NCBI RefSeq assembly: GCF_900187425.1
Contig: NZ_FYDJ01000015.1
Span: forward strand, 1-64,000
Direction of reading: 5' to 3'
Origin: Pseudomonas sp. Irchel s3h14
GTDB taxonomy: Bacteria; Pseudomonadota; Gammaproteobacteria; Pseudomonadales; Pseudomonadaceae
DNA: 64,000 bases
Shown: in pieces, positions 1-9,322 of the stretch
Layout of the letters: each line of letters opens with the position of its first letter
Position numbering within the stretch: the stretch's first letter is position 1
Notes under the pieces: generated by a model
The model's input: only the letters and a program-made list of their open reading frames with translations
Databases searched by the model: none
What the model was told of the DNA's origin: nothing
Made by a program: the position numbers and the translations under genes

Positions 1-82
1 TCCCGAACTCAGCAGTGAAACGATGCATCGCCGATGGTAGTGTGGGGTTTCCCCATGTGAGAGTAGGTCATCGTCAAGATTA
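1..82 (+). rRNA. rrf: 5S ribosomal RNA, 3' part
   Basis: The first 82 bases match the 3' two thirds of Pseudomonas 5S rRNA, including the segment around 40-60 that pairs GGGG with CCCC and the conserved end GAGAGTAGGTCATCGTCAAG. About 40 bases at the 5' end lie outside the window. An rRNA operon therefore ends here. The 3' end is placed at about 82 from the known length of Pseudomonas 5S RNA. Confidence 0.95.
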
Positions 83-91
83 AATTCCGAA

Positions 92-128
92 ACCCCTATC
101 TGCGTATGCAGGTAGGGGTTTTGTTTTG
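92..128 (+). terminator. rRNA operon terminator
   Basis: AAACCCCTA and TAGGGGTTTT pair around an inner CTGC/GCAG stem and run into a T-rich tail. This is a classical Rho-independent terminator about 10 bases after the 5S rRNA end. Confidence 0.9.
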
Positions 129-194
129 TCCGCAGAAAAGTGCCGCGGCGAAAAAGGGACAGCCCATCGGTTATCCCTGGTTCCAGCAGCATCG

Positions 195-1118
195 TTAGTG
201 AAACTTCGGCAGAACGTATTCAGCAATCTCTTCAATAACCTCGGCAACCGGCCGCTCGCTACGACGCAGATGCAAGCCAACGTGCTGCACGCCGGCTTCA
301 CGCAATGCCTGAAGCTCATCAATCAATGCCAGCCTCCCGCAGCTGCCGCCAAAACGCACACGTCGCATCGGTGTATGAGGATTGGCCGCCAGGTCCAGGT
401 GAACGAAGCTGATGTAAGGTTTATCGCCACCGACCTCTCGCCACAGTCCCACTCGGCGTCGATGTTCATCCGGAGTACCGGGGTAGGCGAGCCAGCCGTC
501 CATGTGTTGGCCGATCCACGCCGGGGATTGCTGACCAAGGCCTGCAACCAGCAATGGCACCGGCTGATCTCGCTCCGGTAACAGGCGAGCACCTTCCGGC
601 AAGCGTCCTTCACCTTGGCTGTGCAACAACTCGACCGTATCGCGAAAGATCTGTCCCCGCTGATCGTAGTCCACACCAAACAACGGATACTCCATAGGTC
701 GGTCGCCACTGGCCACACCCAGTAGCAGACGTCCATCGCTCAGCTCATCAACACTGTTGGCAGCCTTGAGCGTTAACCAAGGTTGACGTAACGGTAATAC
801 AACCGCCGCTGTACCCAGCATGATGTTGTCAGTGATCCCGGCCAGGTAGCCAAGGTAGGAAAAGGTTTCGAACACCTGTGCCGCATCACCAAAATCGGGA
901 TCATAAACCGGCACATCGCGGACCCACAGAGCGCGGAAACCAGCCTTGTCTGCAAGGCGCGCCATAGCGGCGTGCTGCTTCAGGTCCGGAACTCCAAACG
1001 GCCGCTCCTCGGCAATCCGCAGCCGCTGCCCATCGCTGGACCAATCGTTATCCAGGGGTAGTTCCAGCCCAATGGAAAATCCATTGGAGCCCAGTAATCG
1101 TTGAAATCGTGGATGCAT
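195..1118 (-). CDS. LLM class flavin-dependent oxidoreductase
   Basis: The product is a bacterial luciferase-like monooxygenase of about 307 residues. Family members use reduced flavin in a TIM-barrel fold to oxidise small organic substrates. Seen here are the N-terminal FSIGLELPL strand, a central ADKAGFRALWVRD segment, a GTAAVVLPLRQPW strand and the LSDGRLLLGVASGD stretch that is characteristic of the family. The ATG at 1118 is preferred over one seven codons upstream because GGAG sits seven bases before it. The gene stands alone between the rRNA operon and the PBP2 gene and faces away from PBP2. The substrate cannot be told from sequence. Confidence 0.85.
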   Translation of the reverse strand: MHPRFQRLLGSNGFSIGLELPLDNDWSSDGQRLRIAEERPFGVPDLKQHAAMARLADKAGFRALWVRDVPVYDPDFGDAAQVFETFSYLGYLAGITDNIMLGTAAVVLPLRQPWLTLKAANSVDELSDGRLLLGVASGDRPMEYPLFGVDYDQRGQIFRDTVELLHSQGEGRLPEGARLLPERDQPVPLLVAGLGQQSPAWIGQHMDGWLAYPGTPDEHRRRVGLWREVGGDKPYISFVHLDLAANPHTPMRRVRFGGSCGRLALIDELQALREAGVQHVGLHLRRSERPVAEVIEEIAEYVLPKFH

Positions 1119-1390
1119 GAAAAGACTCCAAAAAAACATAACGGAATGACATGCACCCAGTATCTACAGGCCCTTCTTCAAGAAAAATGCATGAATGGGA
1201 ATATCAATCTTGAGCAAAACGCACGAGTCATTAAAAAACCGACCGTCGTTTTGGCCTTCAAGGACAACCATTAGAGGAAATCGCACTAAAGTGACCGCAC
1301 GGTTTTTGGTATGGTGCAGCTCGTTTTTTAACGGACTGATTTCGAGCCTACGGATTGGCGCCCCTTCACAGTCAAAGAGCTGCTGCAGAA

Positions 1391-3283
1391 ATGCCCCAAC
1401 CGATACCGATCAAGGACCACGAAAAAGAGACGCGCCTGGTCAACAAAAGACTGATGGCTTGCGCCCTGTTCGTTGTCGCCATTACCTGTGCACTGGTAGT
1501 GCGCATGTATGTCCTGCAGGTGGTCGAATTTGACTATCACTCGACGATCTCTGAAAACAACCGCGTCCACGTCCTGCCGATCACCCCCACGCGCGGATTG
1601 ATCTACGACCGCAACGGCGTAGTTCTGGCGGACAACCGTCCCAGCTTCAACCTGACCATCACCCGCGAACGCGCCTCCGATGTCAAAGAGGAACTGGATG
1701 AAGTAGTCACCCTCCTGCACTTGCCGACTGAAGACCGCTCGCTGTTTGACAAGGCGATGAAGCAGGCGCGCCATCCATTCGTGCCGGTCACCTTGTTCTA
1801 CGAACTCAGCGAAGAACAAATCGCCGTGTTGGCGGTCAACGAGTTCCGTCTGCCGGGGATCGACGTAGAGCCACAATTCGTTCGCCACTACCCGATGGGC
1901 GCGCATTTTGCCCACTCCATTGGCTACGTCGGCCGTATCAACGAGAAAGAGTCCAAAGCCCTGGACACGGTGGAATACCGTGGCACTCAATCCATTGGTA
2001 AGACCGGCATCGAAAAATTCTACGAGTCGCAGTTACACGGCCAGGTTGGTTACGAAGAAGTTGAAACCAACGCTCAGGGCCGGGTCCTGCGAGTGCTCAA
2101 GCACACCGATCCGATCCCGGGCAAAAACATTGTACTGAGCCTCGACGTCAAACTTCAGGAAGCCGCCGAGGAAGCCTTGGGTGATCGTCGCGGTTCGGTG
2201 GTCGCTCTCGATCCGTCGACCGGCGAAGTACTCGCGATGGTCAGCAAGCCGAGTTTCGACCCGAACCTGTTCGTCACCGGTATCAGCTTCAAGGAATACG
2301 CAGCGCTCCACGACTCCATCGACCGGCCGCTGTTCAACCGCGTACTGCGCGGCCTCTATGCACCGGGTTCGACCATCAAGCCGGAAGTGGCCATTGCCGG
2401 CCTGGACGCCGGCGTCGTTACCCCGCAGACCCGCGTCTTCGACCCCGGTTATTACCAACTCCCGGACTTCGATCACAAGTACCGCAACTGGAACCACAGT
2501 GGCGATGGCTGGGTGGACATGGACGCGGCGATCATGCGCTCCAACGACACCTACTTCTACGACCTGGCCCACAAGCTGGGTATCGATCGACTGCATGACT
2601 ACATGGCGATGTTCGGCCTCGGCGAGAAAGTCTCGCTGGACATGTTCGAAGAGTCTGCCGGTTTGATGCCATCGCAAGCCTGGAAACGTGCCACGCGCCG
2701 TCAGGCATGGTTCCCGGGTGAGACCGTGATCCTCGGCATCGGCCAGGGCTACATGCAGGTCACGCCGCTGCAGCTCGCACAGGCCACGGCATTGATCGCC
2801 AACAAAGGTGTCTGGAACCGGCCGCACCTGGCCAAGACCGTGGACGGTGTTGCGCCAGTGGATGAGCATCCAATGCCAAACATCCTGTTGAAAGACCCGC
2901 GTGACTGGGAGCAGGTCAACCATGGCATGCAGATGGTGATGCACGACGCTCGCGGGATTGCCCGAGCGGCAGCGCAGGGCGCTCAGTACCGTATCGCCGG
3001 CAAGAGTGGTACCGCGCAAGTGGTGGCGATCAAGCAGGGTGAGCGTTACAACCGGGCGAAAACCCTGGAGCGTAACCGCGACAACGCCTTGTTCGTCGGT
3101 TTCGCCCCGGCCGAACATCCGAAGATTGTCATCTCGGTGATGATCGAAAACGGCGAGGCCGGCGGTCGCGTCGCAGGTCCCGTGGTGCGGCAGATCATGG
3201 ACGCCTGGCTACTCGATCAGGACGGTCACTTGAAGCCACAATACGCTACACCGAGCAAAGCACCGGGTGATCCTCACGTCTAA
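1391..3283 (+). CDS. mrdA: Penicillin-binding protein 2 (transpeptidase)
   Basis: The product is a class B PBP of about 630 residues that cross-links peptidoglycan during cell elongation. It has a short cytoplasmic N-terminus, one membrane anchor (about residues 21-43), a PBP dimerisation domain and a C-terminal transpeptidase domain. The catalytic serine is Ser327 in STIK, close to Ser330 of E. coli PBP2. The SxN motif is SND and the KSGT box lies near residue 538. The ATG at 1391 is chosen because the next upstream start only adds a short basic stretch. It is not next to rodA, mltB or rlmH, the usual mrdA neighbours, so it is probably a second PBP2 paralogue. Confidence 0.93.
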   Translation: MPQPIPIKDHEKETRLVNKRLMACALFVVAITCALVVRMYVLQVVEFDYHSTISENNRVHVLPITPTRGLIYDRNGVVLADNRPSFNLTITRERASDVKEELDEVVTLLHLPTEDRSLFDKAMKQARHPFVPVTLFYELSEEQIAVLAVNEFRLPGIDVEPQFVRHYPMGAHFAHSIGYVGRINEKESKALDTVEYRGTQSIGKTGIEKFYESQLHGQVGYEEVETNAQGRVLRVLKHTDPIPGKNIVLSLDVKLQEAAEEALGDRRGSVVALDPSTGEVLAMVSKPSFDPNLFVTGISFKEYAALHDSIDRPLFNRVLRGLYAPGSTIKPEVAIAGLDAGVVTPQTRVFDPGYYQLPDFDHKYRNWNHSGDGWVDMDAAIMRSNDTYFYDLAHKLGIDRLHDYMAMFGLGEKVSLDMFEESAGLMPSQAWKRATRRQAWFPGETVILGIGQGYMQVTPLQLAQATALIANKGVWNRPHLAKTVDGVAPVDEHPMPNILLKDPRDWEQVNHGMQMVMHDARGIARAAAQGAQYRIAGKSGTAQVVAIKQGERYNRAKTLERNRDNALFVGFAPAEHPKIVISVMIENGEAGGRVAGPVVRQIMDAWLLDQDGHLKPQYATPSKAPGDPHV

Positions 3284-3295
3284 GCGATCAAGGCT

Positions 3296-4255
3296 TCACA
3301 GCACAGGCTCACGAATACTGAGCATGTGCTGGAAGCTTTCGAGGAACACGGTTTCGGCCTGACTCATCTTCTGCTCACGATTCCACAACAGCTGGATATC
3401 GAAATCCACCACCCCATCTTCCGGCGGTAAACGCCAAAGCAAACCTTGCTCGACATCCCTTCGTACCAGGTGCGTCGGCAGACAGCCAATACCGAACCCT
3501 GAACAGATCAAGCGATAAATCTCTTCGAAACTCGTCGATGAAGCGACGATCTTGCCGGTAAAGCCTTGTTGGTCGCGGAACAATGTCAGAGGCGAAAGAT
3601 TGCCCCCGAGTTGGTCACTGGTGAAGCTGACAAAGTTCTCCGCCGCGAGCTGTTCCAGGGTCAGATTCTCCTGCCCAAACAACCGATGACGTTGCCCACA
3701 AAAGTACGCATAAGTCTCACGAAACAGTACTCGCTGCTCCAGCCGTGGCTGCGGTAAACGGCACAGGCCGACGCCAATAGTCGCCGTCTTTTGCAGCAGT
3801 GAACTGATGATGTTTGAGCTGCCCATCACCTCGACTTCAAACTCGATTTTTGGATGAGTTTCGTGGAAATCGGCGAGGAACTCGTCGTAATGTCGTGCTT
3901 GCACGCCGCTGACGGTAAGGATGCGGATCTTGCCGACCACGTCGTCGTTACGACTCTCCACCACCGTGCCCAGTCGTGAAATATCGCCGTAAATGTCCGC
4001 CGCAATGCGCAGGACTTCCTCCCCGGTTTCGGTCAGATCAAACCGCCGCCCGCTGCGGGCAATCAACACACATTCCAATTGTTCCTCCAGCCGTTTAAGC
4101 GCCTGGCTGACGGCTGACTGCGTGATGTGCAATCGCGCGGCGGCCCGGCTCATGCTGCCTTCCTGGCCGATCACCAGATAGGTGCGCAGCAGGTTCCAGT
4201 CGAGGCGGTCATTCAGAAAGCGGCGACCGACCCAAGGGTTAGAAGTGGAGGGCAT
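3296..4255 (-). CDS. LysR-family transcriptional regulator
   Basis: The protein has about 319 residues. The N-terminal winged helix-turn-helix is evident (LLRTYLVIGQEGSMSRAAA, then ITQSAVSQALKRLEEQ), followed by a periplasmic-binding-like effector domain. The ATG at 4255 has GGAG five bases upstream. It is divergent from the MFS-aldolase-dehydrogenase genes that start at 4413, and LysR regulators usually control the divergent neighbour, so it probably regulates that catabolic cluster. It converges on the PBP2 gene with 12 bases between stops. Confidence 0.9.
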   Translation of the reverse strand: MPSTSNPWVGRRFLNDRLDWNLLRTYLVIGQEGSMSRAAARLHITQSAVSQALKRLEEQLECVLIARSGRRFDLTETGEEVLRIAADIYGDISRLGTVVESRNDDVVGKIRILTVSGVQARHYDEFLADFHETHPKIEFEVEVMGSSNIISSLLQKTATIGVGLCRLPQPRLEQRVLFRETYAYFCGQRHRLFGQENLTLEQLAAENFVSFTSDQLGGNLSPLTLFRDQQGFTGKIVASSTSFEEIYRLICSGFGIGCLPTHLVRRDVEQGLLWRLPPEDGVVDFDIQLLWNREQKMSQAETVFLESFQHMLSIREPVL

Positions 4256-4295
4256 ATAAACTCCATGTAGTAGCAAGGCTAATAGTAAAGATAAG

Positions 4296-4307
4296 AATTT
4301 GAAAATT
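4296..4307. promoter_or_regulatory. Possible LysR operator
   Basis: An AT-rich inverted repeat AATTT-GA-AAATT lies in the 157-bp divergent region between the LysR gene and the first transporter. Its position fits a LysR-type binding site. This is inferred from position and symmetry only. Confidence 0.4.
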
Positions 4308-4412
4308 GACTAATCCTGGCACGGAAGCGATAAAGCTAACAAGCGCCACAGAGTGCAATCCGTAAACAGCCTTCAGTACCTGCCCAAAACTATAAATACA
4401 CAGGGTCCTTGC

Positions 4413-5714
4413 ATGCACACTACCCCTCAACCGCGTCGAGCGGCGGCGGCAGCCTTCATTGGCACGACCATCGAGTTCTACGACTTCTACATCTATGCCA
4501 CGGCGGCAGCGCTGGTGCTCGGGCAAGTGTTCTTTCCCAGCCACGACCCGGTGATGAGCACCCTGGCAGCGTTCGGCAGTTTCGCCGTCGGCTTCATCGC
4601 TCGCCCAATGGCCGGCATGGTGTTCGGTCATCTGGGTGATCGCCTCGGTCGCAAGAAAATGCTGCTGGTGACCATTGCGTTGATGGGGCTGGCCACCGCT
4701 GGTATCGGGATGTTGCCGAGCTACGCCAGCGCCGGTATCTGGGCGCCGATCGGCCTGATCGTGTTGCGGTTGATCCAGGGCATTTCAGTCGGCGGCGAGT
4801 GGGGCGGGGCGGTGCTGATGGCCAGCGAACACGCCCCGGCCAAGCGCAAAACCTTCTACGCCTCGTTCGCCCAACTCGGCAGCCCGGCCGGTTTGCTGCT
4901 GGCGTTGATCGCCTTTCGCTTGGTGACATCCCTTGAGCCAGAGGACTTCCTCGCCTGGGGCTGGCGTCTGCCGTTTCTCGCCAGCGGTGTGTTGATGATG
5001 GTCGGCCTGATGATCCGTTCCGGTGTTCACGAGTCACCGGAGTTCGCCAAGGCCCGGGACAACAATGAGACTTCCAAGTACCCGGTGAAGGACGTGATCC
5101 GCACCTGCTGGCGGCAGATCCTGTTTGCTGCCGCCGCCGTGACCATCGGTTCGGCCGGGTTCTTCTTTACCAATACTTTCATGATCACCTACGTCACCCA
5201 GTATCAGGGTATCGCGCGTTCGACGATTCTCGATTGCCTGTTCCTGGTGACCGTCATTCAGCTGCTCTCGCAACCGCTCTCCGCGTTGCTGGCCGAGCGC
5301 ATCGGCGAAGGACGCTTCCTCAAACTCGTCGCGCTGCTGTGCATGGTCACGCCGTACCCGATGTTCATGTTGGTGGGCACACAGAACATTGTGCTGATGA
5401 CTGTCGGCATTGCTCTGGCGGTGGTGATTCTCTCGGCGCTTTACGCGGTGATCGCCGGCTACATGACCCAGGCGTTCCCGGTGCACCTGCGCTACTCGGG
5501 CATTTCTATCGCCTACCAGTTGAGCTGCGCCCTGGCCGGCGGTACTACGCCGCTGATCGGCACGCTGCTGGCGAGCAAGTTTTCCGGACAATGGTTGCCG
5601 TTGGCGGTGTTCTTCACCCTGCTATCGGCCCTGTCCTTGATCGGTGTTTGCGGCCTGGCCCGCCTGCGCGCCAACCCGGTCGTCACCCACGCTGCTAAAG
5701 AGGTGTATTCGTGA
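4413..5714 (+). CDS. MFS transporter, metabolite:H+ symporter (MHS) family
   Basis: This inner-membrane carrier of 433 residues has about 12 membrane segments. The MHS hallmarks are clear: GTTIEFYDFYIYATAAAL in TM1, the GHLGDRLGRKKML loop after TM2, and RLIQGISVGGEWGGAVL in TM4. MHS carriers import organic acids, osmolytes or amino-acid-like compounds with protons. It is the first gene of an operon: its stop overlaps the GTG of the aldolase by four bases. The start at 4413 is chosen because the family signature begins soon after and AGGG lies upstream. A close homologue (7532-8911) lies in the same cluster. Confidence 0.92.
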   Translation: MHTTPQPRRAAAAAFIGTTIEFYDFYIYATAAALVLGQVFFPSHDPVMSTLAAFGSFAVGFIARPMAGMVFGHLGDRLGRKKMLLVTIALMGLATAGIGMLPSYASAGIWAPIGLIVLRLIQGISVGGEWGGAVLMASEHAPAKRKTFYASFAQLGSPAGLLLALIAFRLVTSLEPEDFLAWGWRLPFLASGVLMMVGLMIRSGVHESPEFAKARDNNETSKYPVKDVIRTCWRQILFAAAAVTIGSAGFFFTNTFMITYVTQYQGIARSTILDCLFLVTVIQLLSQPLSALLAERIGEGRFLKLVALLCMVTPYPMFMLVGTQNIVLMTVGIALAVVILSALYAVIAGYMTQAFPVHLRYSGISIAYQLSCALAGGTTPLIGTLLASKFSGQWLPLAVFFTLLSALSLIGVCGLARLRANPVVTHAAKEVYS

Positions 5715-6466
5715 GTAAACCTGAACACATCGGCCCGGTTGAATGGCAAGCCCGTTGCGAACTGGCTGCGCTGTATCGCCTGGTCGCGCACTTTCGCATG
5801 ACCGACCTGATCGACACCCACATCACCCTGCGTATTCCAGGGCCGGAGCATCACTTCCTGATCAACCGCTATGGGGTGATTTTCGACCGCATGCGCGCTT
5901 CGGACCTGGTGCGTATCAATCAGGACGGGCGAGTCGTCGATCCGGAGTATGAAGGTCATCGGGTCAACGCCGCCGGCTTCGTCATTCACTCGGCGATCCA
6001 CATGGCCCGCCCGGATCTCAATTGTGTGATTCACACCCACACGGCCGCCGGCATGGCGGTCGCAGCCCAGAAACAAGGATTGCTGCCGATCAGTCAGCAC
6101 GCGCTGAAGTTCTACGGCAAGTTGGCGTATCACACCTATGAAGGCATCGCGCTGTCGCTGGATGAGCGCGAGCGTTTGATTGCCGATCTGGGGCCGCACC
6201 GGGCGATGATCCTGCGTAATCATGGACTGTTGGTCGGTGGTTCCGGCGTGGCCCAGGCGTTCCAGGAGATTCACTTTCTGGAGCGTGCCTGTCAGGCGCA
6301 GGTTGCGGCGTTGTCCGGTGGTTCGGCGCTGCATTACCCGTCCCCGGAAGTGTGCGCACATACTGCCGAACAGTTTGACCGCGATGAGCAGGACAACATC
6401 ATCGACCTGGCCTGGGAGGCCGCTTTGACCCTGATCGAATCCCAGCGCGAGTCCTACTTATCGTGA
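5711..6466 (+). CDS. Class II aldolase/adducin family protein
   Basis: The protein has 251 residues with a GTG start that overlaps the transporter stop (GTGA). Class II aldolases use a metal to cleave or form C-C bonds in hydroxy-acid or sugar-phosphate substrates. The zinc-site pattern is visible: VIHTHTAAGMAV near residues 100-110 and the later ILRNHGLLV histidine. The overlap with the dehydrogenase downstream implies translational coupling. Substrate unknown; a 2-keto or hydroxy acid is plausible given the neighbours. Confidence 0.85.
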   Translation: MSKPEHIGPVEWQARCELAALYRLVAHFRMTDLIDTHITLRIPGPEHHFLINRYGVIFDRMRASDLVRINQDGRVVDPEYEGHRVNAAGFVIHSAIHMARPDLNCVIHTHTAAGMAVAAQKQGLLPISQHALKFYGKLAYHTYEGIALSLDERERLIADLGPHRAMILRNHGLLVGGSGVAQAFQEIHFLERACQAQVAALSGGSALHYPSPEVCAHTAEQFDRDEQDNIIDLAWEAALTLIESQRESYLS

Positions 6467-7404
6467 AAACCGTCACCAACACCGTGGTTTTACTGTCCCG
6501 CGACAGTCTTCTACTCAAGCAATTGCAGGTAGCGTTTGCCCGCAGTGCGCCGCAACTCAAGGCAGTCCTGGCCGATGATCCGTTGGCCAGGAATGCGCAG
6601 ATTGCCGCGTGCTGGTTTCCCTTGCCGGGCAGCCTCGCCGCATTGCCGAACCTGCAAGTCATTCACTCGGTAGCCGCCGGCATCGATCACCTCGATCACG
6701 ACCCGTCGTGCCCGGATCTGCCGATCTGCCGAGTGGTCGATCCCGGCCACCGCCAAGGCATGACCGAGTACGTGCGCTGGGCGGCGATTCACTATCACCG
6801 CGGCTTCGATCAGGTTCTGTTGCAGCAACAGGAGCAGCGTTGGGAGCGGCCGCTGCAACGGGCGGCGGGGCAGTTCAAGGTCGGGGTGATGGGGCTTGGA
6901 TCGTTGGGCAGCGCCATTGCCCAGGACCTGGCCGCCGCCGGTTACGACGTTCGTGGTTGGGCGCGCCGCAGCAAGGACTTGCCGGGCGTACAGACGTTCG
7001 CCGGTGCGGAAAAGCTGAACCCGTTTCTCGATGGATTGGAGTTGCTGATTAACCTGTTGCCGCTGACCCACGAAACCCGCGGCATCCTCGGCAGTGCAAC
7101 GTTCGAGCGACTCGCCAATGGCGCCGCGCTGGTCAATTGTGGTCGGGGTGGTCATCTGAATATCGACGACCTCGAACAAGCCTTGGCCCGAGGAAAACTG
7201 CGCGGTGCGTTGCTGGATGTTTTTGAACAAGAACCGCTGCCGGTCGATCACCGCCTCTGGACAATGCCCGGCGTCACCATCACCCCGCACATGGCATCGG
7301 CGGCCTCTCACGACTGTATCGCCGAACAAGTAGCAGAGAACTTTCGCCGTTTAAATAGCGGCGAACCGTTATTGAATTGTGCGGACCGAACACTCGGTTA
7401 TTAA
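6463..7404 (+). CDS. D-2-hydroxyacid dehydrogenase, GhrA-like
   Basis: The protein has 313 residues with a GTG start that overlaps the aldolase stop by four bases. The D-isomer-specific 2-hydroxyacid dehydrogenase fold shows the NAD(P) motif VGVMGLGSLGSAIA, then the catalytic Arg in LVNCGRGGHL, the Glu in ALLDVFEQEPLP and the His in TPHMAS. Its layout resembles glyoxylate/hydroxypyruvate reductase A. It would interconvert a 2-keto acid and a D-2-hydroxy acid, perhaps the product or substrate of the coupled aldolase. It ends the first operon half; a 127-bp gap with two hairpins follows. Confidence 0.88.
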   Translation: MKTVTNTVVLLSRDSLLLKQLQVAFARSAPQLKAVLADDPLARNAQIAACWFPLPGSLAALPNLQVIHSVAAGIDHLDHDPSCPDLPICRVVDPGHRQGMTEYVRWAAIHYHRGFDQVLLQQQEQRWERPLQRAAGQFKVGVMGLGSLGSAIAQDLAAAGYDVRGWARRSKDLPGVQTFAGAEKLNPFLDGLELLINLLPLTHETRGILGSATFERLANGAALVNCGRGGHLNIDDLEQALARGKLRGALLDVFEQEPLPVDHRLWTMPGVTITPHMASAASHDCIAEQVAENFRRLNSGEPLLNCADRTLGY

Positions 7405-7425
7405 TAAGAAAGCGCCTTGCAAACT

Positions 7426-7443
7426 CGCCCATTGAGTTGGGCG
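7426..7443 (+). terminator. Hairpin after the dehydrogenase gene
   Basis: CGCCCA-TTGAGT-TGGGCG forms a strong stem 22 bases after the dehydrogenase stop. There is no good T-run, so it may be a processing or partial termination signal rather than a full terminator. Confidence 0.4.
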
Positions 7444-7502
7444 ATCTATAACAACATTCCCTCACCTCGAAAGTTTTACTGCCAGTTAAAACAATTAAAT
7501 AT

Positions 7503-7519
7503 GAGTTCTTGATGAACTC
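7503..7519 (+). promoter_or_regulatory. Inverted repeat just upstream of the second transporter's ribosome-binding site
   Basis: GAGTTC-TTGAT-GAACTC is a perfect stem that ends two bases before the GGAG of the transporter at 7532. It could be an operator or an RNA hairpin close to the ribosome-binding site. Function is inferred from position only. Confidence 0.4.
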
Positions 7520-7531
7520 CTGGAGACAGTA

Positions 7532-8911
7532 ATGAGCGATCTATCGCCTGTAGAAAAGTCCGGCGCACCTCCGGAAGTTGCAGTCAACATGAAGAAAGTC
7601 GCCGTGGCCAGTGTGATTGGCACCACGGTGGAATGGTACGACCTGTTTGTGTTCGCCACGGCGTCGGCGCTGGTGTTCAACAAAGTGTTCTTTCCGGACT
7701 TCGACCCGTTAATCGGTACATTACTGGCTTTCGGTACGTTTGCTTCGGCCTACCTGGCCCGGATTGTCGGCGCGGCACTGTTCGGGCATTTCGGTGACCG
7801 TTTGGGACGCAAGTCGATGTTGTTGGTTTCACTGTTGACCATGGGCGCCGCTACTTTCGCCATCGGGTTATTACCTAACTACGCGGCCATTGGTATCTGG
7901 GCGCCGATTCTGTTGTTGCTGCTGAGGGTGATTCAAGGCCTGGCGTTGGGCGGCGAGTGGGGCGGTGCGGTGTTGATGGCGGTGGAACATGCACCCGCCA
8001 ACAAACGCGGTTTGTACGGCTCGTGGGTACAGATCGGCGTCCCGGCCGGGACCATGATTGCCAACCTGGCCTTCCTCGTGATTGCTGCGTGGCTGTCCCC
8101 TGAAGACCTGTTGGCCTGGGGCTGGCGTATTCCGTTCCTGGCCAGCGTGCTGTTGATCGCCGTGGGCTTGTACATCCGCTTGAACATCTCTGAAACCCCG
8201 GCCTTCAACAAGGTCAAGGAAGCTGAGGTGCAGGTGAAAATGCCGCTGGCGGAAGTGTTTCGCAAGTACTGGAAACAAGTCGTGCTGGGCGGGATCGCCA
8301 CCATGTCGACCGGGGCGTCGTTCAACATCATCGTTGCCTTCGGCCTGACGTACGGCACGCAGAATCTCGGGTTCAGCCGCAGTGTGATGCTCGGCGTGGT
8401 GTTGCTGTCCTGCGCCTGGTGCATCGTCATGTTGCCGGTGTTCGGTGCGCTGTCGGACCGTTATGGACGCAAGCCGATCATCGTTGCCGGCATCGTGGCC
8501 GAAGCGTTGGTGGCGTTCCCGATGTTCTGGTTGATGGACACCAAAGAGTTGCCCTGTGTGATCTTCGGCTACTTGCTGTTGATGACGGCCTTCGCGGCCA
8601 ACTACGGGCCGATCGCGACCTTCCTCGCCGAACTGTTCGGCACCCGGGTGCGCTATTCCGGGTTGTCGATCAGCTACATGTTGTCCGGTCTGCTCGGCAG
8701 TGCCGCGACGCCCATCGTCACCACCGCATTGCTGGCAGCGACCGGCAAAGGCTCTTCGGTGGCCTGGTACATGATTGGCGCGGCGTTGATTTCGTTGGTG
8801 GCGTTGTTGTTGCTGACCGAGACCTTCAAGCGAGACATCAGCGAAATCCCGACGGCAGTTCCGGCCGACGACCAAGCCTTTGGCAAGCCTGTCAAATCGG
8901 CTGCGGCCTGA
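7532..8911 (+). CDS. MFS transporter, metabolite:H+ symporter (MHS) family
   Basis: This 459-residue inner-membrane carrier has the same hallmarks as the carrier at 4413: IGTTVEWYDLFVFATASAL in TM1, FGDRLGRKSML, and RVIQGLALGGEWGGAVL. GGAG is well placed before the ATG. It probably imports the substrate, or a related compound, that the downstream RidA, RraA-like and amidohydrolase genes process. Having two MHS carriers in one cluster suggests two related substrates, or a duplication. Confidence 0.92.
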   Translation: MSDLSPVEKSGAPPEVAVNMKKVAVASVIGTTVEWYDLFVFATASALVFNKVFFPDFDPLIGTLLAFGTFASAYLARIVGAALFGHFGDRLGRKSMLLVSLLTMGAATFAIGLLPNYAAIGIWAPILLLLLRVIQGLALGGEWGGAVLMAVEHAPANKRGLYGSWVQIGVPAGTMIANLAFLVIAAWLSPEDLLAWGWRIPFLASVLLIAVGLYIRLNISETPAFNKVKEAEVQVKMPLAEVFRKYWKQVVLGGIATMSTGASFNIIVAFGLTYGTQNLGFSRSVMLGVVLLSCAWCIVMLPVFGALSDRYGRKPIIVAGIVAEALVAFPMFWLMDTKELPCVIFGYLLLMTAFAANYGPIATFLAELFGTRVRYSGLSISYMLSGLLGSAATPIVTTALLAATGKGSSVAWYMIGAALISLVALLLLTETFKRDISEIPTAVPADDQAFGKPVKSAAA

Positions 8912-8929
8912 TCCATGGAGTTCAACAAC

Positions 8930-9322
8930 ATGCGCAGAATTCAGTCAGCCCCGGGCTTCATCGGTCCGGTCGGCCCTTACTCCCAAGCGGTGGTCAGCGG
9001 TCACCTGGTGTTCACCGCCGGGCAGATCCCGGCCCAGAACAATCTTGATGACCAGCCGGCCAGTTTCCCCGATCAAGTGCGACAAACCTTGCGCAATCTG
9101 CAGGCGATCCTGATTGAAGCCGGGTCCGACTTCAGCCACGTGATCAAGGTCAACGCGTACCTCACCGATCCCGCACAACTGGAGCCGTTCAACGCGGTGT
9201 ATCGCGAGTTCCTCGGTCATGCGCCGCCGGCACGCACCACGGTGTGCGTGGCGTTGTGGGGTGTGTCGCTGGAAATCGACTGTGTTGCCGAGTTGATTGC
9301 CAAGGAGGCGCAACATGGATGA
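8930..9322 (+). CDS. RidA/YjgF family protein
   Basis: The protein has about 130 residues. RidA proteins hydrolyse reactive enamine/imine intermediates. The signature is seen in the GPYSQAVVSGHLVFTAGQIP start, the VIKVNAYLTD core and the conserved Arg in PARTTVCV. The ATG at 8930 is preferred to one at 8915 because GGAG lies nine bases before it and the family usually starts here. It sits 18 bases after the transporter and overlaps the next gene by eight bases. Its presence hints that an imine or enamine arises in this pathway. Confidence 0.88.
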   Translation: MRRIQSAPGFIGPVGPYSQAVVSGHLVFTAGQIPAQNNLDDQPASFPDQVRQTLRNLQAILIEAGSDFSHVIKVNAYLTDPAQLEPFNAVYREFLGHAPPARTTVCVALWGVSLEIDCVAELIAKEAQHG

